This document shows positions 7,208 to 15,117 of a stretch of DNA of 47,386 nucleotides, piece by piece (within the stretch, counting starts at the first letter, position 1; each line of letters begins with the position of its first letter). The position numbers and the translations under genes were made by a program. Source of the DNA: JANWHF01 sp036276235 (GTDB lineage: Bacteria; Planctomycetota; Phycisphaerae; Tepidisphaerales; Tepidisphaeraceae); the NCBI GenBank assembly GCA_036276235.1, contig DATBDZ010000454.1, forward strand, positions 1 to 47,386, read 5' to 3'. The notes under the pieces were generated by a model that saw only the letters and a program-made list of their open reading frames with translations, had not been told where the DNA came from and made no database searches.

Positions 7208-8422
7208 ATGCGCCCCCTCTCGCGGATCATTCCAATCGTTGCGTTATTTTTCCCGGCACTCTCGCTCGCACAGCAAAAACCGCTGCCCAAATTCCGCATG
7301 CAGGAGATCGATCACACGCTCACCGTTGGCTATTGCGTGATCCTGCCTGATCTGAATGGCGACGCAAAGCCGGACATCGTCGTTGCCGACAGTCGGCGGG
7401 TGATCTGGTTTGAGAATCCGAATTGGACGATGCACACGATTCTCGCCGGGCAGACCGTTCCGGATAACGTGTCGATCGACGCCATCGACATCAACGGCGA
7501 CGGCAAGCCCGATCTGGTGCTCGGCGCGGGCTGGAAAGGGTACGACACCAAATCTGAAAGCACGCTCCAATGGCTGGCGCGCGGCGCCGATGTGAAAGAG
7601 CCCTGGACGATGCATCCATTCGGCAAGGAGGTCGATATCCATCGCATTCACGTTGCCGACATCGAAGGCAGCGGCAAGCCGCAGATTTATGTCGCGCCTC
7701 TACTGGGGAAGGGTGCGACCAAGGAAAAGAACTGGATGGACGCGACGCCGCGCTTTCTGGAGTTTGTGGTGCCGGCCGATCCGATCAACGGGCCTTGGGA
7801 GCCGAGGGTCGTCACCAACGCGCTGCACGTCATGCACAATTTCACGGCGGTGCATTGGAATGGCGAAAAGCAATTGAGCTTTCTTGCCGCCAGCTATGAA
7901 GGCGTGAACCGCATACAACGCAACGCGGACGGATCATGGAAGCTGACGCAGATTTGCGCCGGCAACCAAGCCGACCCCAACGCCTCGCGCGGGACCAGCG
8001 AGCTAAAGCTCGGCAAAGGCCCCGGCGGCCAGCCGTTCATCGCCACGATTGAGCCGTGGCATGGGAATCAGGTCGTCGTCTACACCGCGCCGAAGAATGG
8101 CGAGGGCCTGTGGGATCGCCATGTCCTGGACGACACCCTGCGCGAAGGCCACGCCCTTCACTGCGCCGATTTCGACGGCGACGGCGTCGACGAAATCCTC
8201 ATCGGCTCGCGCAGCAAAGACGACGCCGCCAAGATCAAGCCCACCGTCAACATCTACAAACTCGCCGGTTCAGACCTGACCAAGTGGGACAAGCATGTCC
8301 TGGACGATGGCGGCGTAGCCGCCGAAGACATCCAGATCGGCGACCTCAATGGCGACGGCAAGATCGACATCGTCGCCGTCGGGCGGGCTACGCATAATGT
8401 GCGGATTTATTGGAATGAATGA
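7208..8422 (+). CDS. Secreted FG-GAP/VCBS-repeat beta-propeller protein
   Basis: 404 residues. The ATG at 7208 has a good ribosome site (AAGGAG, seven bases upstream) and opens a signal peptide (PIVALFFPALSLA, cleavage near residue 25). The mature protein carries FG-GAP/VCBS-type calcium-binding blades: DLNGDAKPDIVVAD, DINGDGKPDLVLG, DFDGDGVDEILIGS and DLNGDGKIDIVAVG, each with the D-x-N/D-G-D-x-x-x-D loop. Such propellers act in adhesion or polysaccharide binding outside the cell, and planctomycetes have many. No catalytic residues are obvious. The open frame extends into the upstream repeat (to 7040), but those codons translate repeat DNA and are excluded. Confidence 0.87.
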   Translation: MRPLSRIIPIVALFFPALSLAQQKPLPKFRMQEIDHTLTVGYCVILPDLNGDAKPDIVVADSRRVIWFENPNWTMHTILAGQTVPDNVSIDAIDINGDGKPDLVLGAGWKGYDTKSESTLQWLARGADVKEPWTMHPFGKEVDIHRIHVADIEGSGKPQIYVAPLLGKGATKEKNWMDATPRFLEFVVPADPINGPWEPRVVTNALHVMHNFTAVHWNGEKQLSFLAASYEGVNRIQRNADGSWKLTQICAGNQADPNASRGTSELKLGKGPGGQPFIATIEPWHGNQVVVYTAPKNGEGLWDRHVLDDTLREGHALHCADFDGDGVDEILIGSRSKDDAAKIKPTVNIYKLAGSDLTKWDKHVLDDGGVAAEDIQIGDLNGDGKIDIVAVGRATHNVRIYWNE

Positions 8423-8488
8423 GCTGGTGGGTTGTGGGTCGTTAGTGGTGGGTTGTGGAGGGAGTTAAATCCACCGCGGCTTCTGGCT

Positions 8489-8614
8489 CCCTCTCCCCTG
8501 TACTCAGGGGAGAGGGTTGGGGTGAGGGGACCGATGCGCCGATCGACGGAGTACGCCGTGTGGCGGATCGCTGTCCCCTCACCCTGCCCTCTCCCCTGAG
8601 TACAGGGGAGAGGG
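8489..8614. repeat. Paired hairpins, CCCTCTCCCCTG stem with TACT/AGTA loop
   Basis: Hairpins at 8489-8516 (loop TACT) and 8587-8614 (loop AGTA) are inverted copies of the 28-bp unit also seen at 6832 and 7125. Inner flanks (GGGGTGAGGGGAC and GTCCCCTCACCCT) extend the pairing. It lies between the VCBS gene stop and the 3' end of the converging AhpD-like gene. A G/T-rich run (GGTGGGTTGTGG type) at 8424-8458 precedes it. Confidence 0.85.
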
Positions 8615-8641
8615 TTCAAAACCAGGCACCTCCACGCCGAC

Positions 8642-8944
8642 TCATTCCAACGCATGCGTCCCATGCGTCACCGCGCCGCCCGCGCGAAGGGCGGCGGCAA
8701 CGAGCGTCGTTTCCGCCAGTTCCTGCTCGCTCGCGCCGGCTTTCTTGGCGCGCTTCGCGTGAATGTCGATGCAGTACGGGCATTGCGTCGCCAGGCCGAC
8801 CGCAATCGCCATCAGCTCCTTGTATTTGAGCGGGATCACGCCGTTCTTGAATGCCGCCTCATCGAAGGCCATGAAAGCCTTGAATGTGTCCGGGGCCACC
8901 TCACCGAGCGTGGCCATTTTTGTGAGATTCTTCATGTCGTACAT
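8642..8944 (-). CDS. Carboxymuconolactone decarboxylase/AhpD-like protein
   Basis: 100 residues from an ATG at 8944, with an AGAGGAAA ribosome site on the minus strand. It has the AhpD-type core: PLKYKELMAIAVGLATQCPYCIDIH with the redox pair Cys55 and Cys58 and a nearby His62. The family (CMD) includes AhpD, which recycles peroxiredoxin through its CxxC, and gamma-carboxymuconolactone decarboxylase, which lacks it. The CxxC and small size point to an alkylhydroperoxidase-like redox role in the cytoplasm, not ring cleavage. Its neighbour on the same strand is a small tautomerase, and a divergent TetR regulator follows. The three may form one stress or aromatic-compound response unit. Confidence 0.9.
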   Translation of the reverse strand: MYDMKNLTKMATLGEVAPDTFKAFMAFDEAAFKNGVIPLKYKELMAIAVGLATQCPYCIDIHAKRAKKAGASEQELAETTLVAAALRAGGAVTHGTHALE

Positions 8945-8979
8945 GGGGGGTTTCCTCTTTTGTAAATGGATTTCGCGCC

Positions 8980-9070
8980 TGAAACTTGAAACGTGACAAC
9001 GTGAAACGTGATAAATGCCCATGAAGCCGTCACGTCTCACGTCTTCACGTTTCACGTCTTTACGTCTTCA
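8980..9070. repeat. Inverted repeat of ACGTGAAACGTGA-type units
   Basis: The left arm (8980-9012) has GAAACTTGAAACGTGACAAC-like units. The right arm (9028-9070) is a longer imperfect complement with CACGTCTTCACGTTTCACGT. It lies between the AhpD-like gene start and the tautomerase gene stop, in their shared minus-strand transcript. Confidence 0.75.
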
Positions 9071-9109
9071 GTTGTCGGGCTTCACTCTTCATTCATCATT
9101 TTTCCCGCA

Positions 9110-9337
9110 TCAGCGCTTCGGATTATTCGCCATCAGCGATTTCACGGCTTCGGTCGTCAGGGCATTTCCGCCGACGCCCCAGTCGCCGCTTTTGATCTCT
9201 TCGACGACGACGGTCGTGTACGGACGCAGGCTCTCCCCTTCGATGGCGACCATCGCCTCGGTCAGCTTGTGGATCATCGTCTGCTTCTGCGCCGGCGTGA
9301 AAACGCCTTCAATCATCTTGACAGTCAACAACGGCAT
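9110..9337 (-). CDS. 4-oxalocrotonate tautomerase-family protein
   Basis: 75 residues. The ATG at 9337 follows a strong GAGGAG site and places Pro as the second residue (MPLLTVK). After Met removal this becomes the catalytic N-terminal proline that defines the tautomerase superfamily. The body (LTEAMVAIEGESLRPYTTVVV, EIKSGDWGVGG) fits the single beta-alpha-beta unit of 4-OT-type hexamers, slightly longer than the usual 60-65 residues. The enzyme isomerises an enol to a keto form in aromatic or halogenated compound breakdown. It reads away from the TetR gene, with a shared control region, and toward the AhpD-like gene 165 bp downstream. Confidence 0.88.
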   Translation of the reverse strand: MPLLTVKMIEGVFTPAQKQTMIHKLTEAMVAIEGESLRPYTTVVVEEIKSGDWGVGGNALTTEAVKSLMANNPKR

Positions 9338-9442
9338 AGGGTGCTCCTCACTGATGCTTTTCTCCGGCAAATGCCCGCAACGCGCGGCTGATTTGTGCCG
9401 GTCGGGCCAATATAGGCAGCGCGTGCAACCGCGAAGGTGTAC

Positions 9443-9470
9443 TTGACGTAAACCCCCGGTTTACTATCGT
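9443..9470 (+). promoter_or_regulatory. Promoter with TetR operator in its spacer
   Basis: A perfect 7-bp-arm palindrome (GTAAACC, 3-bp centre, complement) covers 9448-9464. It sits between a -35-like TTGACG (9443-9448) and a -10-like TATCGT (9465-9470), 16 bp apart, reading toward the TetR gene 26 bp away. A repressor bound here would cover the promoter. This suggests autoregulation and probably control of the divergent tautomerase/AhpD genes. Confidence 0.6.
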
Positions 9471-9496
9471 TACACCCCCATTTAAGGGAAATTGCC

Positions 9497-10186
9497 ATGC
9501 AAATCGTGCAAACAAAATCGGCTGCTGAGCTTTTTGGGCTCCCTGATCCACCCAAAACCGGCCGCGAGCGGCTCGTCGCCGTCGCGGTGGATTTGTTCTA
9601 TCGCAACGGCTTCACGGCCGTCGGCATCGATCAGATCATCGCCAAGGCCGGCGTCACCAAAACCACCTTCTACAAGCACTTTGAAAGCAAGGATGACCTG
9701 ATGGTGGCGGCAGTGATTCAGCGCGCCGAGTGGGAAGACATTGCCTGGGGCCGCGCCGTCCACAAACTCGCCGGCGACAATCCCGTCCGCCAACTGCTGG
9801 CGATGTTTGACGTGATGGATTTGTGGTTCAACGATCCGGATTTCCTGGGCTGTATGTTCATGAATGCGGCCACGGAGTTTCCGAATCCACACGATCCGGT
9901 CCATCAAGCCGCCGCCGCGCGCAATCGAAGGGCGCGCGACCAGCGGCGAGATCTCGCGCGGGCCGCCGGAGCTGATTCAAAGGCAGCGGAAGTTTTCGCC
10001 GATTGCTTCACGGCCCTGATCGAGGGCGCGCTCATACTCAGGCAGACGCAGGGAAGAAACGACGCCGCGCGAGTCGTGCGGCCGGCGGTGGAGCAGTTGA
10101 TCAAGGCGTATTTGCCGGCAACGCGTGTAATAAATGTTGTGGAAGATTTGCAGCCCGATCCGCCGATCAAGGTACGATCGGCATGA
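9497..10186 (+). CDS. TetR/AcrR-family transcriptional regulator
   Basis: 229 residues with an AAGGGAA ribosome site. The N-terminal DNA-binding region (about residues 22-70) has the TetR helix-turn-helix GIDQIIAKAGVTKTTFYKHF followed by SKDDL. The C-terminal two thirds is a helical ligand/dimer region without clear identity. LWFNDPDFLGCMFMNAA resembles regulators that control small redox or degradation operons. It is divergent from the tautomerase and AhpD-like genes and has a palindrome in the promoter spacer just upstream, so it probably represses itself and those genes until a ligand, perhaps an aromatic or electrophilic compound, binds. The residues around 135-155 are Arg/Ala-rich and low in complexity. 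Confidence 0.92.
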   Translation: MQIVQTKSAAELFGLPDPPKTGRERLVAVAVDLFYRNGFTAVGIDQIIAKAGVTKTTFYKHFESKDDLMVAAVIQRAEWEDIAWGRAVHKLAGDNPVRQLLAMFDVMDLWFNDPDFLGCMFMNAATEFPNPHDPVHQAAAARNRRARDQRRDLARAAGADSKAAEVFADCFTALIEGALILRQTQGRNDAARVVRPAVEQLIKAYLPATRVINVVEDLQPDPPIKVRSA

Positions 10187-10196
10187 GTGGGTTCTG

Positions 10197-10453
10197 TTGC
10201 GCACACAAATCCGCGGCGGCGCGGCGTTGGGCCGCTCGTCAAAAGAGCGCCAATCTGCGCCGCTCTGCCGCGGCGTGAAGGGGTGCATTGGGAACCTCAA
10301 AACGCGGGCCGAATTCGAGTCGGTAAGTGGAACTCAGTTCACTTGTGCGTCGCATGCAGCAATCCGGGTGCTCACGCCGCGGTATAGCGGCGCAAGCGGA
10401 TGCGCGTTTGACGAATGGGCCCATCGCCGCGCCACCGCGGATTGGGTGCGCGG
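10197..10453. repeat. Long imperfect inverted repeat, about 80-bp arms
   Basis: The left arm 10197-10278 and right arm 10371-10453 are imperfect reverse complements (for example AATCCGCGGCGGCGCGGCG pairs with CGCCGCGCCACCGCGGATT) around a core of about 92 bp. This is MITE-like in shape, but no target duplication is obvious. It fills most of the 363-bp gap between the TetR gene and the 3' end of the HIT gene. No coding gene is seen. A segment at 10468-10500 recurs near 37738-37768. Confidence 0.75.
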
Positions 10454-10510
10454 TCGAAGCGGCGAAGCTCCATGGGCGTTCGAGGAAAGGCGCGCTCGGA
10501 AGAGGGGAAC

Positions 10511-10528
10511 GGCGGGATAAATCCCGCC
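10511..10528. repeat. Single hairpin GGCGGGAT-AA-ATCCCGCC
   Basis: An 8-bp perfect stem with a two-base loop. It is the same unit as the two copies at 17438 and 17478, and like those it is followed by CCTAC. Confidence 0.85.
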
Positions 10529-10549
10529 CTACGGCGGCGCACCGGGCCT

Positions 10550-10888
10550 TCACCCCGGCGGCCACGTAAACGCCCGCCCCGCCAGCACGTGCAGATGCAG
10601 ATGAAACACCGATTGCTGCGCGCCGGGGCCGCAGTTGAAGACGGTGCGGTAGTCGGTGTGGCCCAACTGTTTCATCACCTTCGACGCGATCAGAAACATC
10701 CCCCCTACCAGCTCGGCATCGGTTGATTGCAGGTCGTTGAGCGTCGCGATCTCTTTCTTCGGGATCACCAGGACGTGAACCGGCGCCTTCGGCTCGCGGT
10801 CGTGTATGACGATGTACCGATCGTCCTCGTAGGCAATCTTCGCCGGGATTTGCTTCGCGATAATCTTTGAGAAGATGGTTTCAGCCAT
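10550..10888 (-). CDS. HIT (histidine triad) family protein
   Basis: 112 residues with an AAAGGA site seven bases before the ATG. It begins with the typical ETIFSKIIAKQIPAKI and has YIVIHDREPKAPVHVLVIPKK in the middle. The C-terminal triad HLHLHVLAG supplies the catalytic histidine. HIT/HINT proteins hydrolyse nucleoside phosphoramidates and related nucleotides in the cytoplasm, and the length matches HINT proteins (about 110-125). It stands alone, convergent with the TetR gene and divergent from the MacB-like permease. It is most likely a housekeeping enzyme. Confidence 0.93.
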   Translation of the reverse strand: MAETIFSKIIAKQIPAKIAYEDDRYIVIHDREPKAPVHVLVIPKKEIATLNDLQSTDAELVGGMFLIASKVMKQLGHTDYRTVFNCGPGAQQSVFHLHLHVLAGRAFTWPPG

Positions 10889-10904
10889 GAATGGTCCTTT
10901 TGCT

Positions 10905-11036
10905 TAGTCCATTGTCAGTTGTCCGTAGTCCGTTGTGGGTTGTAAAGGCCGGAATTGTCGAATATTTCAGGGATCGCTCAACCTGTTGGCCATCGCAGAC
11001 TACATAACAACTGACCACTGACAACGGACCACTGAC
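10905..11036. repeat. Inverted repeat of TGTCAGTTGTCCGTAGTCCG-type units
   Basis: The left arm (10905-10942) pairs imperfectly with the right arm (10998-11036, with ACTGACCACTGACAACGGAC). It occupies the whole gap between the divergent HIT and MacB-like genes and therefore overlaps both promoters. The right arm ends 8 bp before the permease ATG, which has no visible ribosome site. Confidence 0.75.
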
Positions 11037-11044
11037 CTTCCAAG

Positions 11045-12355
11045 ATGTTCAATTTTCTCGCCGAGACGTTTCTTCTGGGTATTAAGAACCTTCGCCTGCA
11101 CAAGCTGCGCAGCTTGCTGACGGCGCTGGGCATCATCTTCGGCGTGGCGGCGGTCATTATCATGGTCGCCATCGGCGAAGGGACCAAGCGGGCGGCTCTC
11201 GAGCAACTTCAGCAGCTTGGAGCACGCAATATTCTCGTGCGATCGGTGCGCCCGCCAGAGAGCAATGAAGCATCAAGCCGCACGCAGCGAATTCTCAATT
11301 ACGGCCTGAAGCTCGATGACTACGAGCGGCTGCGGACGCTGCCTGATCTTTCCCATTGCGTGCGGATGCGCGATACCGAGCAGAAGGTCACGCATGGCGA
11401 TGTGCGCGCCAGCGCTAATGCAATTGGAACGACGCCGGAGATTTTTGAGGTGATCAACCTCCGCCTGGCGCGCGGGCGGCTGTTTGACCCGCTCGAAGCC
11501 GATCGCGGGGCGGCGGTTTGTGTGATCGGCTCAACCGCTGCGCGGCAGCTCTTCCCCTACCAGGACCCACTCGGCGAAACCGTCAAAATCGGGACCTCTG
11601 GCAACGGCACATGCATCGTGACGATCATCGGCGTGCTGGAGCCGACCGGGCTTCGCGCCGGCACCGAAGGAGCCGCGATGATGGGCCGCGATCTGGATCT
11701 GGATGTCTACTTCCCCTTCAAGCTCGCCTATGACACCTTCGGCGATACGACCGTCCGCCGACAGGCGGGAACGCAGGAGCGAAAGCAGATTGAGCTGACG
11801 GAAATCTGGTTGCAGGCCAAGACCACCGAAGACGTCGAGCGTCTCTCCTCGATCGCGGAAAATGTCGTCCGCAACGGGTCAACGCCGCGCCAGGATGTCG
11901 AAGTCAAAGCGCCGATCCAGATTTTGCGAAACGCCGAGCGGCTCAATCGCATGTTCAATTTCATCATGGTAGGAATCGCCAGCTTCTCGCTGGTGGTCGG
12001 CGGCATCGGCATCATGAACATCATGCTGGCGACGGTGACCGAGCGGACCAAGGAGATCGGCATCCGCCGCGCACTGGGCGCGAAGCGAAAGCACATCACG
12101 CTGCAGTTTCTCATCGAGACGACGGTCATCTCCTTGAGCGGCGGCTTAACCGGCATCGCCTGCGGCGCCGGCGGCGCGGTGTTACTGCCGTGGCTTGTCA
12201 AAAACGTGAGCGGGCAGAATTATCCAACGCATATTGCAACCTGGAGCGTCACCGGCAGCTTTATCGTGAGCGGATTGATCGGAATAGGATTCGGCCTCTA
12301 CCCCGCAATCAAGGCGGCGCACATGAATCCGATCGAAGCGTTGCGGCATGCATGA
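11045..12355 (+). CDS. MacB/FtsX-type ABC transporter permease
   Basis: 436 residues. An N-terminal span (SLLTALGIIFGVAAVIIMVAIG) is followed by a large periplasmic MacB_PCD domain (about residues 45-270). Three C-terminal spans form the FtsX domain, with GGIGIMNIMLATVTERTKEIGIRRALGAKR between the first two. MacB-type permeases work with a separate ATPase and often an HlyD-like adaptor to export peptides or move lipoproteins. Neither partner gene is adjacent, which is unusual. It may use a partner encoded elsewhere. The start codon directly follows a repeat and has no clear ribosome site. Confidence 0.9.
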   Translation: MFNFLAETFLLGIKNLRLHKLRSLLTALGIIFGVAAVIIMVAIGEGTKRAALEQLQQLGARNILVRSVRPPESNEASSRTQRILNYGLKLDDYERLRTLPDLSHCVRMRDTEQKVTHGDVRASANAIGTTPEIFEVINLRLARGRLFDPLEADRGAAVCVIGSTAARQLFPYQDPLGETVKIGTSGNGTCIVTIIGVLEPTGLRAGTEGAAMMGRDLDLDVYFPFKLAYDTFGDTTVRRQAGTQERKQIELTEIWLQAKTTEDVERLSSIAENVVRNGSTPRQDVEVKAPIQILRNAERLNRMFNFIMVGIASFSLVVGGIGIMNIMLATVTERTKEIGIRRALGAKRKHITLQFLIETTVISLSGGLTGIACGAGGAVLLPWLVKNVSGQNYPTHIATWSVTGSFIVSGLIGIGFGLYPAIKAAHMNPIEALRHA

Positions 12356-12391
12356 TTGGTGCGTCTGAAATTCTCGGGGAATCCTTCTTTC

Positions 12392-12490
12392 CCCTCCCCC
12401 GGTACTCCGGGGGAGGGTTAGGGAGGGGGTTCGCGAGAGCGGCGCTCGCTGGACACAACCCCCTCCCCTCCCCCGGAGTCCCGAGGAGGG
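12392..12490. repeat. Paired hairpins, CCCTCCCCCGG stem with TACT/AGTC loop
   Basis: The left hairpin 12392-12417 has perfect 11-bp arms and loop TACT. The right hairpin 12466-12490 is the inverted copy with loop AGTC and one deletion. Between them AGGGAGGGGGTT pairs with AACCCCCTCCC, so the two can also pair with each other. It lies between the permease and BNR genes. Confidence 0.85.
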
Positions 12491-12535
12491 AGAAATCCCG
12501 CCGCCTGAACTATCATGCGCTTGATTGGAACACCT

Positions 12536-13693
12536 ATGACTTTTCTCAACCGCGTGTCGCGCCTTGCTATCGCTTTCGTCCTTCTTGGCGCAATGCCAGC
12601 CGATGCAGCTCCGACCGTAAGCGTGCTGCGCGTCCCCGCCGGCAGCGTCCAACCACAGGTAGCAATCGACGCGACGGGAACAGAGCACCTGATCTATCTC
12701 ACCGGCGATCCGCAAAAATCGGATGTCTTTTACGCGCGCTCGACCGACGGCGGCGCAACCTTCTCCAAGCCGCTTCGCGTCAACACCCAGCCGGGCAGCG
12801 CCATCGCGATGGGAACCGTTCGCGGCGCGCATTTGGCGATCGGGCGCGGCAATCGCGTCCATGTCGCCTGGATGGGATCAGGCGTTGCCCAGCCAAAAGG
12901 CCCGCGGAATTCGTCGCCGATGCTTTACACGCGATTGGCGGATGATGGCACGTTTGACCCGCAGCGAAATGTGATGCAGGCCCGGCCGGGTTTGGACGGC
13001 GGCGCGTCGATCGCCGCTGACGGGCGCGGCGAGGTTTACATCGCCTGGCACGCGCCGCTCGAACAAGGCGCCGGCGAACAATCGCGGCAAGTATGGATGG
13101 TTCAATCAACCAACGATGGCGCGACCTTCGCCGCCGAGCGATCCGTCAGCGACGGCAAAACCGGAGCGTGCGGCTGCTGCGGAATGCGGCTCTTTTGCAC
13201 TACCGAGGGCCAACTCTTTGCCCTTTACCGTTCGGCCGATCAGATAACACATCGCAACGTCACGCTTCTGAGATTCGACGCGCAGGCAAAGAACGCCACA
13301 TCCGAAATCGTCGGCCGGACCGAGATCGGCACGTGCGTGATGAGCACCGAGGCGTTTGCCGCCAACGGTCGCGGCGCGGTTGCCGCGTGGGAAACGCATG
13401 GGCAGATCTTCTGGGCGCGGGTTGATGCCGATCCGGCAAAATCTGTCGAGCCGATTCAGGTTCCGCGCGGCCCTGAGCAAAAACATCCGGCGCTGGCGGT
13501 CAATTCCAGCGGGCAGACGCTGGTTGTCTGGACCGAAGGCACCGCCTGGAACAAGGGCGGCGCCATCGCCTGGCAAATCTACGACCAGCAAGGCAAGCCG
13601 CTGGGCGGCATTGGCCATGCACAGAATCTACCGGTATGGGGAGCGCCAGCCGCCTTCGCGCGGCCGAATGGGGAGTTTGTAGTCATCTATTAG
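12536..13693 (+). CDS. Secreted BNR/Asp-box (sialidase-fold) repeat protein
   Basis: 385 residues from the ATG at 12536. An in-frame ATG at 12515 would add seven residues. Residues 1-24 are a signal peptide (LAIAFVLLGAMPADA). The mature part has Asp-box-like elements (STDGGATFS and STNDGATFA), as in six-bladed sialidase-type propellers. A cysteine-rich segment, GKTGACGCCGMRLFC, lies near residue 210 and recurs in this subgroup of secreted BNR proteins, to my recollection. The catalytic Arg triad and Tyr of true sialidases cannot be assigned, so carbohydrate binding or a structural role is as likely as hydrolysis. It is flanked on both sides by GC-hairpin repeats. Confidence 0.78.
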   Translation: MTFLNRVSRLAIAFVLLGAMPADAAPTVSVLRVPAGSVQPQVAIDATGTEHLIYLTGDPQKSDVFYARSTDGGATFSKPLRVNTQPGSAIAMGTVRGAHLAIGRGNRVHVAWMGSGVAQPKGPRNSSPMLYTRLADDGTFDPQRNVMQARPGLDGGASIAADGRGEVYIAWHAPLEQGAGEQSRQVWMVQSTNDGATFAAERSVSDGKTGACGCCGMRLFCTTEGQLFALYRSADQITHRNVTLLRFDAQAKNATSEIVGRTEIGTCVMSTEAFAANGRGAVAAWETHGQIFWARVDADPAKSVEPIQVPRGPEQKHPALAVNSSGQTLVVWTEGTAWNKGGAIAWQIYDQQGKPLGGIGHAQNLPVWGAPAAFARPNGEFVVIY

Positions 13694-13711
13694 GGGATTC
13701 CAGTATTTGTC

Positions 13712-13816
13712 CCCTCCCCCGGTAATCCGGGGGAGGGTTAGGGAGCGGGTTCGCGCGAGAAATGCCCGTTCTACACAACCCCCTCCCCTGCCCTCCCCCG
13801 GAGTACCGAGGGAGGG
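13712..13816. repeat. Paired hairpins, CCCTCCCCCGG stem with TAAT/AGTA loop
   Basis: The left hairpin 13712-13737 has perfect 11-bp arms and loop TAAT. The right hairpin 13791-13816 is the inverted copy with loop AGTA and a single stem mismatch. The inner flanks match the copy at 12392-12490, so both ends of the BNR gene carry the same element. Confidence 0.85.
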
Positions 13817-13902
13817 AGAAAAGATATCGCCTCAGTGGGCACTCATTTGTGATTGGCACGGGTACGCTGGCGGCGATTTGCACCGCATGGTTAAATCCGT
13901 GC

Positions 13903-14826
13903 ATGCGGACGCTACAACTCGATCACATCTCGCTCATACGTAAATTCCTTCCCGCACTTCTCCTGATTGTGTTCTGCAGTTCGAGCGCGTTGGCCGAAGA
14001 CCAACCCGAATACGGCCCACCCAAGGGCACGCTCATCATCATCGGCGGCGGCAACGCCGAGGGGACTGGCATCATGGAGCGATTCATCCAGCTTGCCGGC
14101 GGGCCGAACGCGAAGTTCGTGATCGTTCCCACCGCCGGCGGAAATCGAAACGGCGATGGCTCGCTCAAGACCTACGACGAGCAGCGCGTGATCGCGCCGT
14201 GGCTGCGGCGCGGACTGAAGAACGTCCGCATGCTCCACACCGCCGATCCGAAGGTTGCCGATACGGCGGAGTTTGTGCAGCCGCTGCTCGAGGCAAATGC
14301 CGTCTGGTTTGACGGCGGGCGGCAATGGAACATCGTCGATTCCTACGCCAACACGCGCACGCTCACGGAGTTTCATAACGTGCTCGTGCGCGGCGGCGTG
14401 ATCGCCGGCAGCTCCGCCGGCGCTACCATTCAGGGCGATTACCTCGTGCGCGGCGATACCTCCGGCCCCGACATCGTCATGACCAACGAAGCCACCCATC
14501 AGCACGGCTTTGCCTTCCTGCGCAAATCGGCGATCGACCAGCACATCAACACCCGCCTGCGCTGGGACGATCTGGATCCGGTGATCCGTAAATACCCCGA
14601 TCTCCTGGGCATTGGCCTTTCGGAAGGCACCGCAATCGTCGTCACCGGCGATCGCTTCGAGGTGATGGGCCGCTGGAAGGTGGCGGTACACGATAACACG
14701 CGCGTCTATCAGCCGTGGGAGAAGCCGTATTACGTGCTTTCGACGGGCGATGTGTACAACATGAAGACGCGGAAGATTGAGAAGTACGGAATAGGCGCAG
14801 CACTGCCGGCCCGCGGAGGGAATTGA
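13903..14826 (+). CDS. Secreted cyanophycinase-like peptidase (family S51)
   Basis: 307 residues from the ATG at 13903. Upstream in-frame codons translate repeat DNA. Residues 13-33 form a signal peptide (FLPALLLIVFCSSSALA). The S51 pattern follows: LIIIGGGNAEGTGIMERFIQLAGG near the start, a VWFDGGRQWNIV segment, then the nucleophile elbow GSSAGATIQG (about Ser171), and a HQHGFAFLRKSAIDQH stretch that may supply the catalytic His. S51 enzymes include cyanophycinase, which cleaves Asp-Arg storage polymer, and dipeptidase E. Signal-bearing versions are found in many non-cyanobacteria and probably act on outside peptides. I see no cyanophycin synthetase nearby. Confidence 0.85.
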   Translation: MRTLQLDHISLIRKFLPALLLIVFCSSSALAEDQPEYGPPKGTLIIIGGGNAEGTGIMERFIQLAGGPNAKFVIVPTAGGNRNGDGSLKTYDEQRVIAPWLRRGLKNVRMLHTADPKVADTAEFVQPLLEANAVWFDGGRQWNIVDSYANTRTLTEFHNVLVRGGVIAGSSAGATIQGDYLVRGDTSGPDIVMTNEATHQHGFAFLRKSAIDQHINTRLRWDDLDPVIRKYPDLLGIGLSEGTAIVVTGDRFEVMGRWKVAVHDNTRVYQPWEKPYYVLSTGDVYNMKTRKIEKYGIGAALPARGGN

Positions 14827-14877
14827 GCGCAGCGAAAATGTTTGGTGATGTGCAGAATCGTGGAGTAAAATAACGCC

Positions 14878-15117
14878 ATGAGCAAAGCGGAAATTCTTGC
14901 CGAGCTTCCGAAACTCAGTTCCGAAGATCTGGCCGAGGTACAGGCAAAATTGGACGAACTGGCCGGAGAGGTTTGGCGCGACAACGGCGAGCTAACTGAT
15001 GCGGATAAAGCCGCTCTTGAAGCGGGCTTGGACGCATACCGGAACAATCCCGACAGCGGGAGTTCGTGGGACGAAGTACGGGCTCGAATCCAGGCAAAAC
15101 TGGATAGCATTCGATGA
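14878..15117 (+). CDS. RelB-like addiction-module antitoxin
   Basis: 79 residues, acidic and helical. EILAELPKLSSEDLAEVQAKLDEL is followed by a Leu/Trp segment ending SWDEVRARIQAKL, the pattern of the small unstable-antitoxin family (addiction-module component, Pfam PF09720 type). These bind and neutralise a ParE/RelE-type toxin and usually repress the operon. It has a GGAG ribosome site before the ATG. Its stop overlaps the start of the next gene by four bases (ATGA), which shows translational coupling to the toxin. Confidence 0.88.
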   Translation: MSKAEILAELPKLSSEDLAEVQAKLDELAGEVWRDNGELTDADKAALEAGLDAYRNNPDSGSSWDEVRARIQAKLDSIR

